Of a stretch of DNA of 64,000 bases, positions 37,023 through 49,324 are shown piece by piece. The stretch is from Alternaria dauci. Lineage: Eukaryota; Ascomycota; Dothideomycetes; Pleosporales; Pleosporaceae. Both the position numbers and the translations under genes were made by a program. The notes under the pieces are model-generated. The model did not search any database. It saw nothing but the letters and a program-made list of their open reading frames with translations, and was not told the origin of the DNA. Position 1 is the first letter of the stretch, and each line of letters opens with the position of its first letter. The DNA is taken from contig NC_091278.1 of assembly GCF_042100115.1 (NCBI RefSeq), positions 1,364,001-1,428,000 on the forward strand, in the 5' to 3' direction.

Positions 37023-38089
37023 CTTGGGAAGTGTGTGGTTCCTAGCAGACGATGAGTGAGCAGATGGATACGGTGGTAAGTGACCAATGCAATGCTACGT
37101 GAAGGTATTGGCCGTGTGAAAGAGTCCCTTTGAAGTGATCGTGCGCTGCAACATCGTCACCTGCACAAGAGGCAGCCACGGGAAACGGAGATGGCACGTA
37201 CCAAGATCGAATATGTCGTGCTTCGCGGAACTGTTGATTAGCAACGATGTAGTCAGATTCACGTACCGTAGTTTACAGCTCTTGTTGCATGCGAGAGGGA
37301 TGGAAGATGCACAAGTGGCTTTTGTCCAGCTAGTAGAACAGAGTCGGTATGGCAATTAAGAGTTTCTCAAATCTGTCACACACCGGAATTTCTGGAATGA
37401 AAACGACAGAAGGGCTCAGTACGGGCCTCAAGTTCAGCTCCTGCATATACCGCCTGGGATCGCCCTCGGGGCAGGAGAGATACTCCTGAAACCCCAACCG
37501 CCTAATACGGGATATCGGCATTGCGGTGAGATCATTACATGTTATTCTTGTCTGTTTCAAGCCACATGGTCTGGAGAAGAATGGTATGCGAAGGCGAACA
37601 GCCGATGCCTGCAGACAGGCATTGTCTTCGAGAACGAAGAAGCACTAGGTGCAGGGGCCCACGGACGGCCATGGACAGATAGGGGATGTATGTGATTGGC
37701 AACACCTGCACTGTACAAACGCAGGAGACCACCTGGACAGAGGGCGGTGCACACCATGGTAGGTTTCTTTTCGGGTTGCACCAAGAGTAGTGCGGACCGA
37801 ATTGCTCGAGCCCAAAAAGCAACGGACGGCTCCTCTGTCGCTGGGGCCACGATCGCCACGAGCGTCGCGTGTCCGCGAGGCTGGCTGTAACGCGGACGAC
37901 TTTCAATGTGCGGTTAAGTCTCTGCAGATGTAGCGGCGGGTCAATGGGTGCATATTGTGGCGTGCGTGCGAACACGAGAACGTCGGACGCGGCGGAGACT
38001 ATGGGTGAAAGATGAGGTTTGGACGCGTCGGTGGCTCGCTGGCGCTGCTGGTTGGGGCAAAACGCGCGAAAACAAAATTGCGGGGCGAT

Positions 38090-38097
38090 TATATAAG
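38090..38097 (+). promoter_or_regulatory. TATA-like element in the divergent region
   Basis: TATATAAG in an otherwise GC-balanced interval. On the plus strand it would direct transcription rightward from about 38,120, toward the ABC gene but 2.7 kb from its ATG. So it would imply a long leader, an upstream non-coding transcript or nothing at all. Confidence 0.3.
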
Positions 38098-38132
38098 TAC
38101 GTCACGCTTAACCGAATCTGGTGTTGACCTAG

Positions 38133-38330
38133 CCTAGGCGTGATCGGATGCTCTTCTCCGCCTTGGAGCCGCCAGGGGGCAGACTTCGCTCTCCGTTTTC
38201 ATGCCTCTCCTCATTCGCCCTGTGTCGGCGCCTACGAGCATAGAGCCAGCTGTCACTTGTCACCTGCCTAACGGGAATTTGCTTCGCGCTGTCTCTATCA
38301 CTACCCACCTAGGTAATCAATACCTAGGCG
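38133..38330. promoter_or_regulatory. Cluster of CCTAGG palindromes, candidate regulator sites
   Basis: Two copies of CCTAGGCGT (38,133-38,141 and 38,324-38,332) and an intervening ACCTAGGT palindrome (38,307-38,314) lie within 200 bp in the shared NRPS/ABC control region. Palindromic, repeated sites of this kind could bind a dimeric transcription factor. No known factor is assigned. Confidence 0.35.
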
Positions 38331-40861
38331 TCAGCCTGAGCTTCCGGAGCTTCCAACACTTACAGGGCACCATTCCGCAACCACGATTTACGCTCCGCTG
38401 TCAGTCCCTTTATGGGTTCGTTCGTTCCTACGCCACGTCCCTCATCTTCTTGTCTCTTGGACGCGTACTTGGAATGCCTGCTCGACCCGCCCCCTTCATG
38501 CTTCAACAAGTCTCGTGTGCCGCTCCCGCGAAGCACGCACCAGAGACGAGATTGTGATGGTGGGGTGGGTACAACACTTTGCAAAGTCCTGTACGTCTTG
38601 ATTAGACCCGGTCCAGGTATTTCAGAGTGGATTACGGCTATCCGGCTCCTGCCGCTAATTACCAGGCAACCGGAACTTCAACCCTGGGGCAGCTCAATCC
38701 TCATGCATCGCCTCCCTGCGACTGATCATGTCCCTTCCGAACTGTCAGTATTCGTTGTACACTCTGTCGAGATGTATTTGTAAGCCGTTGGACGAACAGC
38801 ACGCTTCCGAACGATCATGTAGCCCGAATCGTGCGTCATTCATTGCTCTCTCATTGTCAGCCGCATTGAATCACTCGGCTCCACTGGGCATGGAGCTGTC
38901 CCGCATCGCCAGACTTAGCTGTCATTGTGGGGTATGCACCTTTTCCAAGAGATGAGGAGTCTGCCTGCAGGTACCCCAGGAAATCTGATTTATCCATACG
39001 GGCTGCGCAAGCCACGGCCTGGACCAAAAGACAGACTTACAGTTTCTGGTCAGTAGTGGAATCTTCCGGGCCATTTGGCGGCGTTTTATTGCGAGCTTCA
39101 CTAGTCGATCACAACGTATGCGATCGGCACTGCATCGATCGTCAGTGAGCCTGTAATGAAGCTACCAACCGGTATTGGGATTTGTACCGGCGTCGCCATG
39201 GCTTCCCAATACCGACAGAGAACTTCCGTAGTTCCAATTTCGTATATCCATAATACACCGAACCAGCTTTCTGGCTCACTGCTTCGATGACCGATTTGGC
39301 ATTCCGCCGGCGTGCAGCTCCGTGGGAGTCAAAATTCCTTCATACTATCCCAAGATGACTCTGGTAGTCGGTCAACGACGAACCACTCTCAGCTGACGGT
39401 CAGTCGATCCTCCACTGATGGATCTCCAGTGGTTATACTCGATTGCTTGACTTCCCCGCTTGTACTTTCTCGTATGTACGAGCAGTTTCTATCGTGGCTT
39501 TCTGATTGACTGCCGCGTCATCAGGCTATTTGCCAGCTGCCAACGTTCTTGTTCGCGCGGCTACGGAAATCATCATGACGATGCTATAAGGCCGAGTTCG
39601 CTGTTACTCCATGCATGGGAGCGGAAATCCTGATCTCGGCCCGCCAACTGCACGAACGTGTCCACATTCTCAGGATGCCTCCTCCGTTATAACGTGGGTT
39701 GCATTTGACACCCGTAGTTGGATATGTGCGGCCTGCAGGCGCGCCCTGGACTGCCATTGTTGCACACGATGCGCGGACGAGAACGGGCAGAGCAATGAGA
39801 ATGTTTCTCCACATTATCCTCTTAGCTCTGGCGTTAAGCAGATTTTCGTTCGGCAGTCGCATTCCCATGTCTCGAAATACAGGTCAATTTCCAAGTCTCG
39901 GTGACTCATGGGCCGATGAACGGCCGCAAGCGATGTCTCTTTCTTTTTCGGAACCTTTGCATGTCCAAATTTGGCATTCAACAGAATCGAAACAGGAAAG
40001 AAAACCGCTTCAAACACTTTTGATACCCTAGTCAAGAGCACGGAATACCAACAGCAATGCTGTCGCGTTAGATGCTACGTTTCTTTGGGTGTGATCATCG
40101 GGATGACAGCGCCGATCTCCAAGCCACAAGCCACAAAGTTGCCACTACAGCGGTGCCAAGCTGACAGCGTGGTTGCGCAATTAAGGTTGAGGATCCCCTT
40201 CCCGAGCCGCCGTCAAAAACTGTTAGTACGCAGGGTGATGGGAGTGGCGCCAGTCGTTGCTGCTAGTCCGGGTGGACAGCACGGCTAAACCAAATACGAA
40301 CACCATGTGATGCCCCTGTCACTTTGAACATTGTCCAACACGACGCATGCGGCCTGCATGCACTGGGTTTGCACCGGGTTGCGGAATACCCAGTTACCCA
40401 CCCATCTACCGGTATATGCTCAGCCCTCAGTCCTTGTATCTGCATGCCGCTCGCTTTGGTGCAATATGACGACGATCAAGGCAAGCCAAGTCAATCTCAT
40501 GCCGTGAAGATGGCAATTGAGTAACGGGTTCAGCTCATCGCGAGTACGTAAGGCGCTACTAGTAGTCTCCTGAGGCAAGATATGGTGTGTGTCCGTGTTA
40601 CATTGCGGAGCAGTGGACTCTTGGGATCCCCAAACGTACTACCGCGTTGTTGAAGCTTTCACCGCGGGTAGTTAGAAACACCAATGCAGGGACAGAAAGA
40701 AATCATCATTCTGCCACCGGTTTGCATGATCAGCATAACCACTGGAACTACTGGACCAATTGTGGGGTTCCCATAATATCAACTCTCCTGTCCCATTTGC
40801 ACTTCCTCTGAAGTCCCATCTACATTGCTGAACAACCTCGACGGACTGTCTCTCGCTTGCT

Positions 40862-43800
40862 ATGGCAGCAACCATGGATCCCGATTGTGCTTTGACCGAC
40901 GACACCTTTGGTCCCTATGCCGGCCCCGGTTGCCGTGGCGGGTTCGATTTCACTCTACTCTTTTCTGAGGTGTTCCTCTCGATCATACCTTTGTCTTTGT
41001 TGCTAGCTGTCGCACCTTACAGAATCTATCGACTCTGGTGGAAAGACACAAAGGTTTCGAGGTCGACTCTCATATATACGAAACTAGTATGTTATCCTAC
41101 TTGAGCTTGACCATGATGGAACTGATATTTGCCCGACAGATAGCATGGGCCGTGTTCGCTGGCTTCGAGCTTGCACTCCTCGTCGTCTGGTCAAACCGGC
41201 AGACGCGCAACAACCGCGCCGAACTCGCATCAGCTGCCATCAGCTTCACCGGTGCGGTCATACTGGGATTCCTCTCCTTCGTTGAGCACATGCGTTCGAT
41301 ACGCCCGTCGTTCCTGCTCACCGTATACCTACTCTTCACCAGCGTATTCGACGTTGAGCGCTCTCGCAGCTATGCACTTTCACCGGAGCTCGACCTCGTT
41401 GCTACCGTCTTTGCTTCACGCCTTGCTGTGAAGGTCTTCCTCGCCATAGTCGAAGCGCGAGACAAACGACGACACCTTCTCCCAGACTTCGCCCAAAACC
41501 CACCAGAGGCTACCAGTGGTGTGTACAAGCGGGCAACGTTCTGGTGGCTGAATTCGCTTTTCAAGAAAGGATTCTCCACTCCACTGACCGTTGACGATCT
41601 CTTCCAGTTGGACAAACACTTACGAGCAGACTACTTGCATCATCTCATCGGATCTTCGTGGGCAAAAGTCGCTAATGTTGGTACACATTCTCTCTTCGGA
41701 ACGACATTGGAGAGGTTGAAATGGCCCATATTGGCAGTTGTTCCTCCGAGACTATGTCTGATTGCCTTCAACTTTTGCCAGCCATTTCTGATCGAAAGAG
41801 CTGTCAAATTCTCCCAGGAAGCTGAGTCGGCGCAAACTACTAACATCGGTTATGGATTGATTGGCGCATACATCATAGTTTTTGTCGGAATTGCAGTTAG
41901 TAGACCATTTCCCTACATCCTAGATGACCTAACTAACATGTCTCGTAGGTCTCCACCGGGCAATACATGCATCTCACGTTCCGCTTCATTACACAGATGC
42001 GAGGTGGTCTCGTCTCTATGCTCTACAACAAAGCAACAGAAGTCACATTGACGGACATGGATCCAGCGTCATCAATCACACTCATGAGTGCTGACGTTGA
42101 GCGTATCGTCACTGGTATGGAGACTGGCCACGAGATCTGGTCTAATACGCTTGAGATCTCCCTCGCAATGTACCTGTTAGAGCGACAACTCGGTGCGGCA
42201 TGCGCGATACCTATCGGCGTCGCTGTCGGTAAGCTTCACCATGATCGTATGCTGAATCGCACGCTAATTACCCTTGAGTATCCTTGCTCGGCTCTATAGC
42301 AGCCACCAGCTTGGTGATGCAACGCCAAGCACTCTGGCTCGAAGGTATTGAGAGACGCATTGCAGCTACCAACGCCATGCTCAACTCGATGAAGGGTGTC
42401 AAGATGGGTGGTCTGACTGAGGTCCTGCGAGACGATCTCCAGAAGCTCCGGGTCGATGAGCTAGAAATCTCAAAAAAGTTTAGGAAGCTTCTCATCTGGA
42501 CAATGGGATTCTGTAAGTCATAAACTGTCCGCAGTCTGCATTCATGCATTGACCATCGATAGCCTACATCTCGCCAATCGTATCACCCATTCTGGCATTT
42601 GCCGTCTTCTCCATCATCGCCCAAAACAGCGACGGTCGAAGCACCCTCGACACGGCTACTGTTTTCACTTCACTCTCTCTGTTCACACTGCTCACGGAAC
42701 CACTCGGGTCGCTCATCATGGCTCTTTCTTCGCTTATGGGAGGCGTGGGATCGTTCAAGCGAATTCAGGATTTTCTTACATTGGCTCCGCGCGATGAGCA
42801 GCGTAAATTTCCTTCCATTTACGGTGGCAGCACGGCTTGCCTTTCAGTTGCAGGCACCGAGTCAGAGAAAGGGTCTGAGACTTCTCAAAAGAGCCGTTGT
42901 TCCATAGAGATGAAAGAGTACAGTGCTCTCGGTTCTCAAGCGGTCGTGATTGAGAACGGGTACTTCGGATGGGACCCGGTCAAACAGCCATCTGGTACCT
43001 TGCAGTGTATCGATATGATCGTTCCACGCGGGAAGATTACCATGGTCGTGGGACCGGTAGGGTGTGGTAAGTCGACCCTGCTTAAAGCAGTGCTTGGAGA
43101 GCTGCCTGTCATGGGTGGCACCCTGCAGGTGTCTTCCCTACGGATCGCCTTGTGCGACCAAACCCCATGGCACGTGAACGGCACAGTGCAGGAAAGCATC
43201 ATCGGTGCTGCAGTGTTTGATCAACGGTGGTACTCTTCGGTTGTGCGGAGCTGCGCATTGGATGAAGATCTACGGCAGTTACCCCAGGGTGACCAAACCC
43301 AGATCGGCAGCAAGGGTATCGCATTGAGTGGAGGTCAGAGCCAGCGAATTGTGAGACACCCCCAACATGCACCCCTCTTTCATCTTCTTGGATCTATCTA
43401 ACCACCATCCCCCCTTAGGCACTGGCCCGAGCAGTCTACGCTCAAAAGGACATCATCATCCTTGACGACTGCCTTAGCGGCCTTGATGGCCAGACTGAGA
43501 ACCGCATATGGCATAATCTTTTTGGTCATGAGGGCCTACTTAAGCGGTGCCGAACCACAGTTCTTGTCGCATCGTCATCGGGTATGTGGTATCGAGCATT
43601 TCGTTCACCTCATGCATACGCTAACATCGCCTTTCTACTACAGCCAAACGCCTACCTTATTGTGATCACATTGTTTCTCTCGACAAAGACGGCAGAATCT
43701 CGGAACAAGGGCCCTTCGAAAAGCTGAACAAGTCGGGAGGCTATGTGTCAGACTTCGATCTTGCACTTGCCGACTGGGACTACCGTGCCGAGAAGCACAT

Positions 43801-45735
43801 CTACGAGGAGCCGCCCGGATACACCGAGCGTCAAGCCACCGAAAACCAGCTCACCGAAGATGACGTCCAAGCTGAAGCAAACCGCCGCACTGGCGACACA
43901 GCCATCTACCGATACTACATCGGCACTGTTGGCTGGATTCCTACCATCATTTTTATCTTTTCTATCATCATCTTCATCTTTGGCATCTCCTTTCCTACGG
44001 TCTGGGTGAAGATGTGGGCAGAATACAACGAGGATAACCCCAACGAGCGACTCGGATACTGGTTAGGCATCTACGCCATGCTTGGTGGGCTAGCGCTCTT
44101 CTTCCTGATGGTCAGTTGCTGGCAGCTCATCATAACCATGGTCCCTCGCTCTGGCGTCGCATTTCACAGGAAGCTTTTGGATACAGTCCTGGCGTCCCCA
44201 ATGTCCTTCTTCTCTACCACTGATACTGGAGTCACGCTCAACCGCTTCAGTCAAGATCTCATGTTGATCGACATGGAGCTGCCGGTAGCCGCGCTGAACA
44301 CGTTTGCCACATTCGTCCTCGTTATCGGACAGATGATTCTTATCGCCGTCGCTGCTCCTTACGCAGCTATTTCCTTTCCTGTTGTTATCGTCGCAGTGTT
44401 CTTTGTCCAAAAGTTCTATCTCCGCACGTCGCGCCAACTTCGTTTCCTCGATCTGGAAGCCAAGTCACCACTTTACTCTCAGTTCAATGAGATACTGGAA
44501 GGCTTAGCTACTATCCGCGCATTCGGGTGGCAGAGTTTTGTTGAAGAGAAGGCAAAGGCCTTGCTCGACCGTAGTCAAAGGCCCTTCTACCTGCTCTTTG
44601 CGGCTCAGCGTTGGTTGACACTCGTACTGGACTTGGTCGTCGCAGGTGTTGCAACGATCCTCATAGTGCTTGTGGTCACCCTGAAAGGACAGCTGAGCGC
44701 GGGATATGTTGGTGTCGCGCTACTCAACGTAGTACTCTTCTCTCAAAGTATCAAGTTGCTCATTTCTTTCTGGACCCAGCTCGAGACGCACATTGGAAGT
44801 GTAGCCAGGATCAAGAACTTTACCACGGATGCCGTGGCAGAGGGTCATGAGGGCGAAGACCACATTCCGCCATCTAGCTGGCCAAGCGCCGGCAAGATCG
44901 AGTTCAGAGGCATCGAAGCATGCCACCGGCCCGGTGAACCTGTCATCTCAAACTTCTCCCTCTCCATTAGACCTGGTGAGAAGGTCGCCATTGTCGGTCG
45001 CACTGGTAGCGGCAAGTCTTCGCTTGTTCTCTCTCTTTTCCGCATGGTCGAGCTTTCCGGTGGTAGCATCACCATCGACTCGGTTCCGCTCACTCGCATT
45101 CCCCGCCAGACCATTCGCAGTCGACTTATCGGTCTACCTCAAGACGCCTACCTACTTCCCGGTTCGGTCCGCCTTAACGCCGATCCCCTGAAAGAATCCA
45201 ATGACAAGGCCATCATGGCTGCTCTGAAGGATGTACAACTATGGGATGTCATCGTGGCGAAGGGTGATGCCGAGAAGTACGGGCACCCGCTAGACGTCGA
45301 AGTCGAAGACCTTCACTTCTCGCACGGACAACGCCAGCTCTTCTGCTTAGCACGTGCAATGCTCAAGAGGGACAAATCGACAATCGTCGTCATGGATGAA
45401 GCTACAAGCAAGTAAGTTAATCTACCGCTCTCTTCTCGATGGCCACTTGCTAACAATGACCGTTTAGTCTCGATGCTGCGAGCGATGCTCATGTCCAGCG
45501 CCTCCTCCGCTCCAGGTTTCCACATCACACTCTCATCGCCGTTGCCCACAAGCTCGATACAATCCTAGACTTCGACAAGGTCGTCGTTATGAACAAGGGT
45601 CAACTCGTCGAGTACGGTTGTCCTCACAAGCTACTAGACCGCCAGGGAAGCTGGTTCAAGAGTCTGTATGAAGACGTCGCAAGAAGAGGTTATCCAGATG
45701 AGGATGAGGATGAGGACGCGATCAACGTCATCTAA
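40862..45735 (+). CDS. ABCC-family (MRP-type) ABC transporter
   Basis: Full-length ABC exporter in eight exons: 40862-41086, 41140-41895, 41949-42228, 42300-42512, 42563-43350, 43419-43581, 43644-45411 and 45468-45735. The CDS is 4,461 nt, 1,486 residues, the normal ABCC length. The order is TMD0-like N-terminus with about four hydrophobic segments, TMD1, NBD1, TMD2, NBD2. NBD1 has Walker A GPVGCGKST (about 655), signature LSGGQSQ (about 746) and Walker B IIILDD (about 766-771), where Asp replaces the catalytic Glu and the H-loop His is lost (VLVASSS). NBD2 has Walker A GRTGSGKSS (about 1260), a degenerate signature FSHGQ (about 1367), Walker B VVMDE and H-loop AVAHK. One degenerate ATP site is usual for ABCC. 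Divergent placement beside the NRPS suggests export of its product or self-protection; this is inference. Confidence 0.93.
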
Positions 45736-45989
45736 TGAAGGTCATTTTGTAGGAACAATAAGTCATGGTAATGGAGGGTCACATCATTCTTTCGGAATCA
45801 TGCCTGGAGGCATTCAAAATTTCCTTGAGTCATTATACATGTAATGAAAAGGCGTTGGGTACAGTAGAGGGCGTTATTCCCCTTCCATATTCATATTCAA
45901 ACTGGAACCACAGGGTATCCATTATATATTTTAACGTTGAGCCTGTTTTCCAAAGTGCAGCCTGTCATACATCGCATCTCGCCAGTCGC

Positions 45990-46771
45990 TCAAGCAGCAA
46001 GTGAAAGCTCCACAACCACATCTCGACCATGCTGCTTGAAGCCTTGCACCAACCACCTCCTGATGTTCTCGAGCACCACCTCGGGCTTGCCCTGCACAAC
46101 GAAAGGAGTAACCATTTCGCTCTTGATGTAGACCAAACGGACGTGCTCCAGAGCACTACTGCGAAAGATTTGTTCCATGCCATACCGGCCGACGACCTCA
46201 GCGACTGTTCTCACCCTCCTCTCCTTGGCCTTATTGGGCTTCGTGCGTTCCAGCTCAAGAAGCTGCCTCTCGCCCCACATCGAATCTGTGATGGTCGAAG
46301 TGTGCAGAGTAAAAGACAATTCTTCTAGAGAAGGGAGATTTGAAGCGAGAATCATAAAGGGATTGGATTTGCGGTTGTCGGAGATACCAGAGAACCAATG
46401 GAAGCCTTTCATGTCGACTCTAAGGATGTTGTTGGCGATACCAGGGAGGGCTTTGAGCAGGGCGCCCATGAAGAACGTATCGGTGGTGGAAGCGACGGTG
46501 AAAGTGAGGAGGCGGATGTAGGGAAGAACGGTGCATTTCCATTCCATCTCCCTATCAGGGTGGAAGGTAACGCCCTTGAGGAATCGGGGCCTGCCAGGGT
46601 CGGCTTGAGGTGTACTACTCTCAGCGGCGATATTAATAGTAAAGGGACCTGAGAAGATTATATCGTTAGTAAAGGAGAAGCAGCTTCAAAGATGGGAAAT
46701 GAAGGATATATACCGTCGCAGAGCAGGTTCCAGACAGCAATATGGGCGCCATCAGGTATAGAAGGAGACAT
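45990..46771 (-). CDS. Conserved-looking protein of unknown function
   Basis: Two exons (46771-46714 and 46648-45990) joined over a 65-bp intron (46,649-46,713; donor GTATAT, acceptor CTCAG) encode 238 residues. The frame is open a little further upstream but has no ATG there; the first in-frame ATG is at 46,771, about 100 nt after a TATATAAAG box. The sequence has leucine-rich segments such as LPSLEELSF and a C-terminal region with RRWLVQGFKQHGRDVVVEL, but no signal peptide or membrane segment. It resembles F-box/LRR-like fungal orphan proteins only in general style, so I assign no function. Its 3' end converges on the ABC transporter gene. Confidence 0.65.
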
Positions 46772-46868
46772 AATTCTAGGTACAGGAGTATTTGCAACCT
46801 CGTTCACAGGATTGGGTGTGGTATTATGAATTGTAGACAAGAAACTTAGGCCTAACAGCAGAGAGGAA

Positions 46869-46877
46869 CTTTATATA
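46869..46877 (-). promoter_or_regulatory. TATA box of the unknown gene at 46 kb
   Basis: TATATAAAG on the minus strand, 98 bp upstream of the chosen ATG at 46,771. This is the expected distance for a fungal TATA box with a 5' leader of about 70 nt, and it supports the short N-terminus. Confidence 0.5.
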
Positions 46878-47628
46878 TCGTCTGAGTGCGAGATCAGACA
46901 AACCCACAGTCACCTGCGTTCTGGTACTGTGACAGGAGCGTTTGCTGCGAGTGAAGGAGACATCGTTGACCTTACCATATGCGTACGATTCGCCTAAGTG
47001 GTACCATAAGTATACCGCGAGAAGACATCAGGGACTACGTGCATGCGAAAAAACCCCGTTCTTTACCGTTTGTACCTCTATTCACGTCTGCTCAGGTGGC
47101 TAAATCCGGCCTAATGTAGATATGCAAGCGGTGGGCGCAGCGGGTAGAGTGATGCCTGCGACCAACGACAACAAACGCGCATAACTGCTGTCCTCCGAGT
47201 CTGGATTCATGCTATCACCAGCTATACCAGTTTGAGCGTTAGAAGATGGTCTGGTGTTGATGTTGATGGCAGCAGAGGAGTTGATGCAGGGCGGGGCGGG
47301 ACCTGGCAGTCTAAACTGGGCTGCTGACGTAATCCTCCGCCACATGGACGCGACACTCGACACTCGGCGTTCGGAGGACTAATGCATGGTTGGAGTAATC
47401 ACGGAGTCGTTTCACGGGCCCAGCATTGTCGCAAATGCCACGACTTGCCCTGTTGAAACTTCATCCCCTCATGATGATTTATAGCTAACAATACCTACTG
47501 ATTCTTCGCAGCTTGCTTACTGCCTAGGTGCATCCCTTAATCTTAGCTGTCGCGTCGCTCAGGCGCATTGGCGTACGTGTCAATCGAACATCCGCCCTTG
47601 GTCGCAAGTCTTGCGGTACACACATGCC
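46878..47628. other. Intergenic region between divergent genes
   Basis: Shared upstream region of the minus-strand unknown gene and the plus-strand MFS gene. No open frame with recognisable motifs, no RNA gene and no clear repeat were seen. Confidence 0.6.
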
Positions 47629-49324
47629 ATGGCCATGGCATTGCCGTCGAACCTGCCGCGGGAATCGATCGAAGAAGACGACATACTCTTGTCTCCAACG
47701 GAATCGGCCTACGATGCACTGCCCAGAGCGACCAAGAAGCCATGGGTGCTTCTCGTCGTCCTCATCTTCGTCTTGATCGCATTCATCGATGTGGGCGCCT
47801 ACCTCGCCGAAGCACCCATGACGCGCCTTTACGAGGAGAACCTCTGCCTCAAATACTACCGCGAACAAGACCCTTCAGTCATACCCGGCGATGGAAGCAT
47901 ACCGGAGCAGCTATGCAAGGTGGACGTAGTGCAGCAGCGCTTAGCGAGCATCTTTGGCTGGCAGGAGATGTTTGGCGCGCTGCCGGGCATTCTCCTAGCG
48001 GTGCCATATGGTGGGCGATGTCTTTGTACGAACTGAATATGAGACGTGTACTGACCTCGTCAGGGACTTGGGCTGATCAAGTGGGTAGAAAGTGGATCTT
48101 CATAGCGAGCTTGGTCGGAATAGAGCTCGGCTTTGTCTGGGTGCTGCTGATATGTAAGGGGGCGGACAACAAGATAGAAGCACCACGCTAACACCATCAG
48201 GTTACTTCAACTCCCTCCCTCTACAGCTGACCTGGCTCTCGAGCGCCTTCACCATCATCGGCGGCGGTCCAATCGTGGCCATGGCTATCGGCCTCACCAT
48301 GATCTCCGATATCGCACCCCCAGAACAGCGTACCACAATCTTTCTATATTTGACAGCCTGCGTTCTTGTCGCCGAGATGCTGGCACCTATAATGGCAGCG
48401 AGGCTTATGGAGAACGGGAACTGGCTGCCTCTACTGCTGTCGCTGGCGATACAGATTGTGGGTGTCGTTGTGGCATTGTTTGTTCCGGAGACGTTGCATC
48501 TCCGTGACCTGCCCGAGCCCAGAGATAGCGACGACCAGACTTTTGAGCTACAGCCCAAAACCAGCGACTTTTCAGTGCGAGCACAGCTGCGCAACTTCCA
48601 GGCTGCGGTGCATTTCCTCAAGAGCGACTGGACCTTGGCCATGGTTGTCTTCACTTTTCTGGCCAACAGACTGGGCAGACAGTGCATTTCACTCCTGGTT
48701 CGCTACGCTTCGAAGCGTTACAGCTGGGAGATCAAGAAAGCCGCCTACTTGCTGTCGTTTCGCGCCGCTACCAACCTCATGGCCGTCACTGTCTTGATTC
48801 CACTGGTCAATTTTCTTCTGTTGAAGAAGCTGCATTTCCCTGCCCACTGGGCGGACCTGTGGATTGCACGGGGATCTATAGTTCTTACCACAATCGCCTT
48901 CTTCGTCATGGGTATCGCGGCGCACCCCTCTCTCCTGATCGTTGGGCTCCTTTTTTACAACATGGGTACCGGATACAACGCTGCCATGCGATCCGTCTCC
49001 ATACATGTCGTTGGCGGCCAGTCGAGCCCCAACATTGGCAAACTGATGAGCACTATTGCGATGGCGGAGAGCATTGGTGCAATGGTCGCCGGGCCACTGC
49101 TGAACGAGCTGTTTCAACTGGGTATAGGCGTTGGCGGCGCCTGGCTGGGTTTGCCCTTCTTGAGTTCTGTCGTGGTGTTCGCGTTCATGACTGTTGTGAC
49201 TTGGACCATCAATGTGGGAGACAAGGAGCCTGCTTACTTGGAAGTGCATACTGAAGACGAGGAAGAAAGACGGACCAGTGCACTCGAAGGTGAAGAGCTT
49301 ACCAGACACAGGGACGTATTTTAG
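47629..49324 (+). CDS. MFS transporter
   Basis: Three exons (47629-48010, 48064-48153, 48201-49324) with introns of 53 and 47 bp encode 531 residues. The hydrophilic N-terminus is followed by the first hydrophobic segment (LLVVLIFVLIAFIDV). A VPYGTWADQVGRKW block matches the MFS loop 2-3 signature (G-x-x-x-D-x-x-G-R-K) and is rebuilt exactly across intron 1. About twelve hydrophobic segments are present, with a long central loop and an acidic C-terminal tail (TEDEEER). The start is the first in-frame ATG (47,629, GCCATGG context); a second ATG lies six bases on. The substrate is unknown. It is 2 kb beyond the ABC gene with one gene between, so membership of the NRPS locus is possible but unproven. 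Confidence 0.88.

Larger units (their letters stand above)
37023..40861. other. 3.8-kb divergent intergenic region between NRPS and ABC transporter
   Basis: There is no convincing coding region. The longest frames (minus 37,535-37,975, 146 codons; plus 38,412-38,783, 123 codons) have biased Arg/Ser/Pro composition and no motifs. Composition is normal, with no RIP signature. It must hold the promoters of both flanking genes. A TATATAAG sequence (38,090-38,097) and three CCTAGG palindromes (38,133-38,330) stand out. I looked for a displaced starter A domain for the NRPS and found none. Confidence 0.75.

Noticed and set aside
37535..37975. Minus-strand 146-codon frame upstream of the NRPS, possible missing N-terminal exon or separate gene
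   Set aside because: It has no A-domain or other motif, its Arg/Ser/Pro-biased composition is typical of a chance frame, and no splice path joins it in frame to the NRPS start.
40862..45735. Two separate half-size ABC genes instead of one
   Set aside because: Splicing the seven short introns gives one continuous 1,486-residue protein with TMD0-TMD1-NBD1-TMD2-NBD2 in the standard ABCC order.
46772..46840. Longer N-terminus for the 46-kb unknown protein starting at 46,840
   Set aside because: The codon there is TTG, not ATG, and no in-frame ATG lies between it and the upstream stop; the TATA box position fits the ATG at 46,771.
47611..47628. MFS start at 47,611
   Set aside because: The codon is TTG; the first in-frame ATG is 47,629 with a good context.
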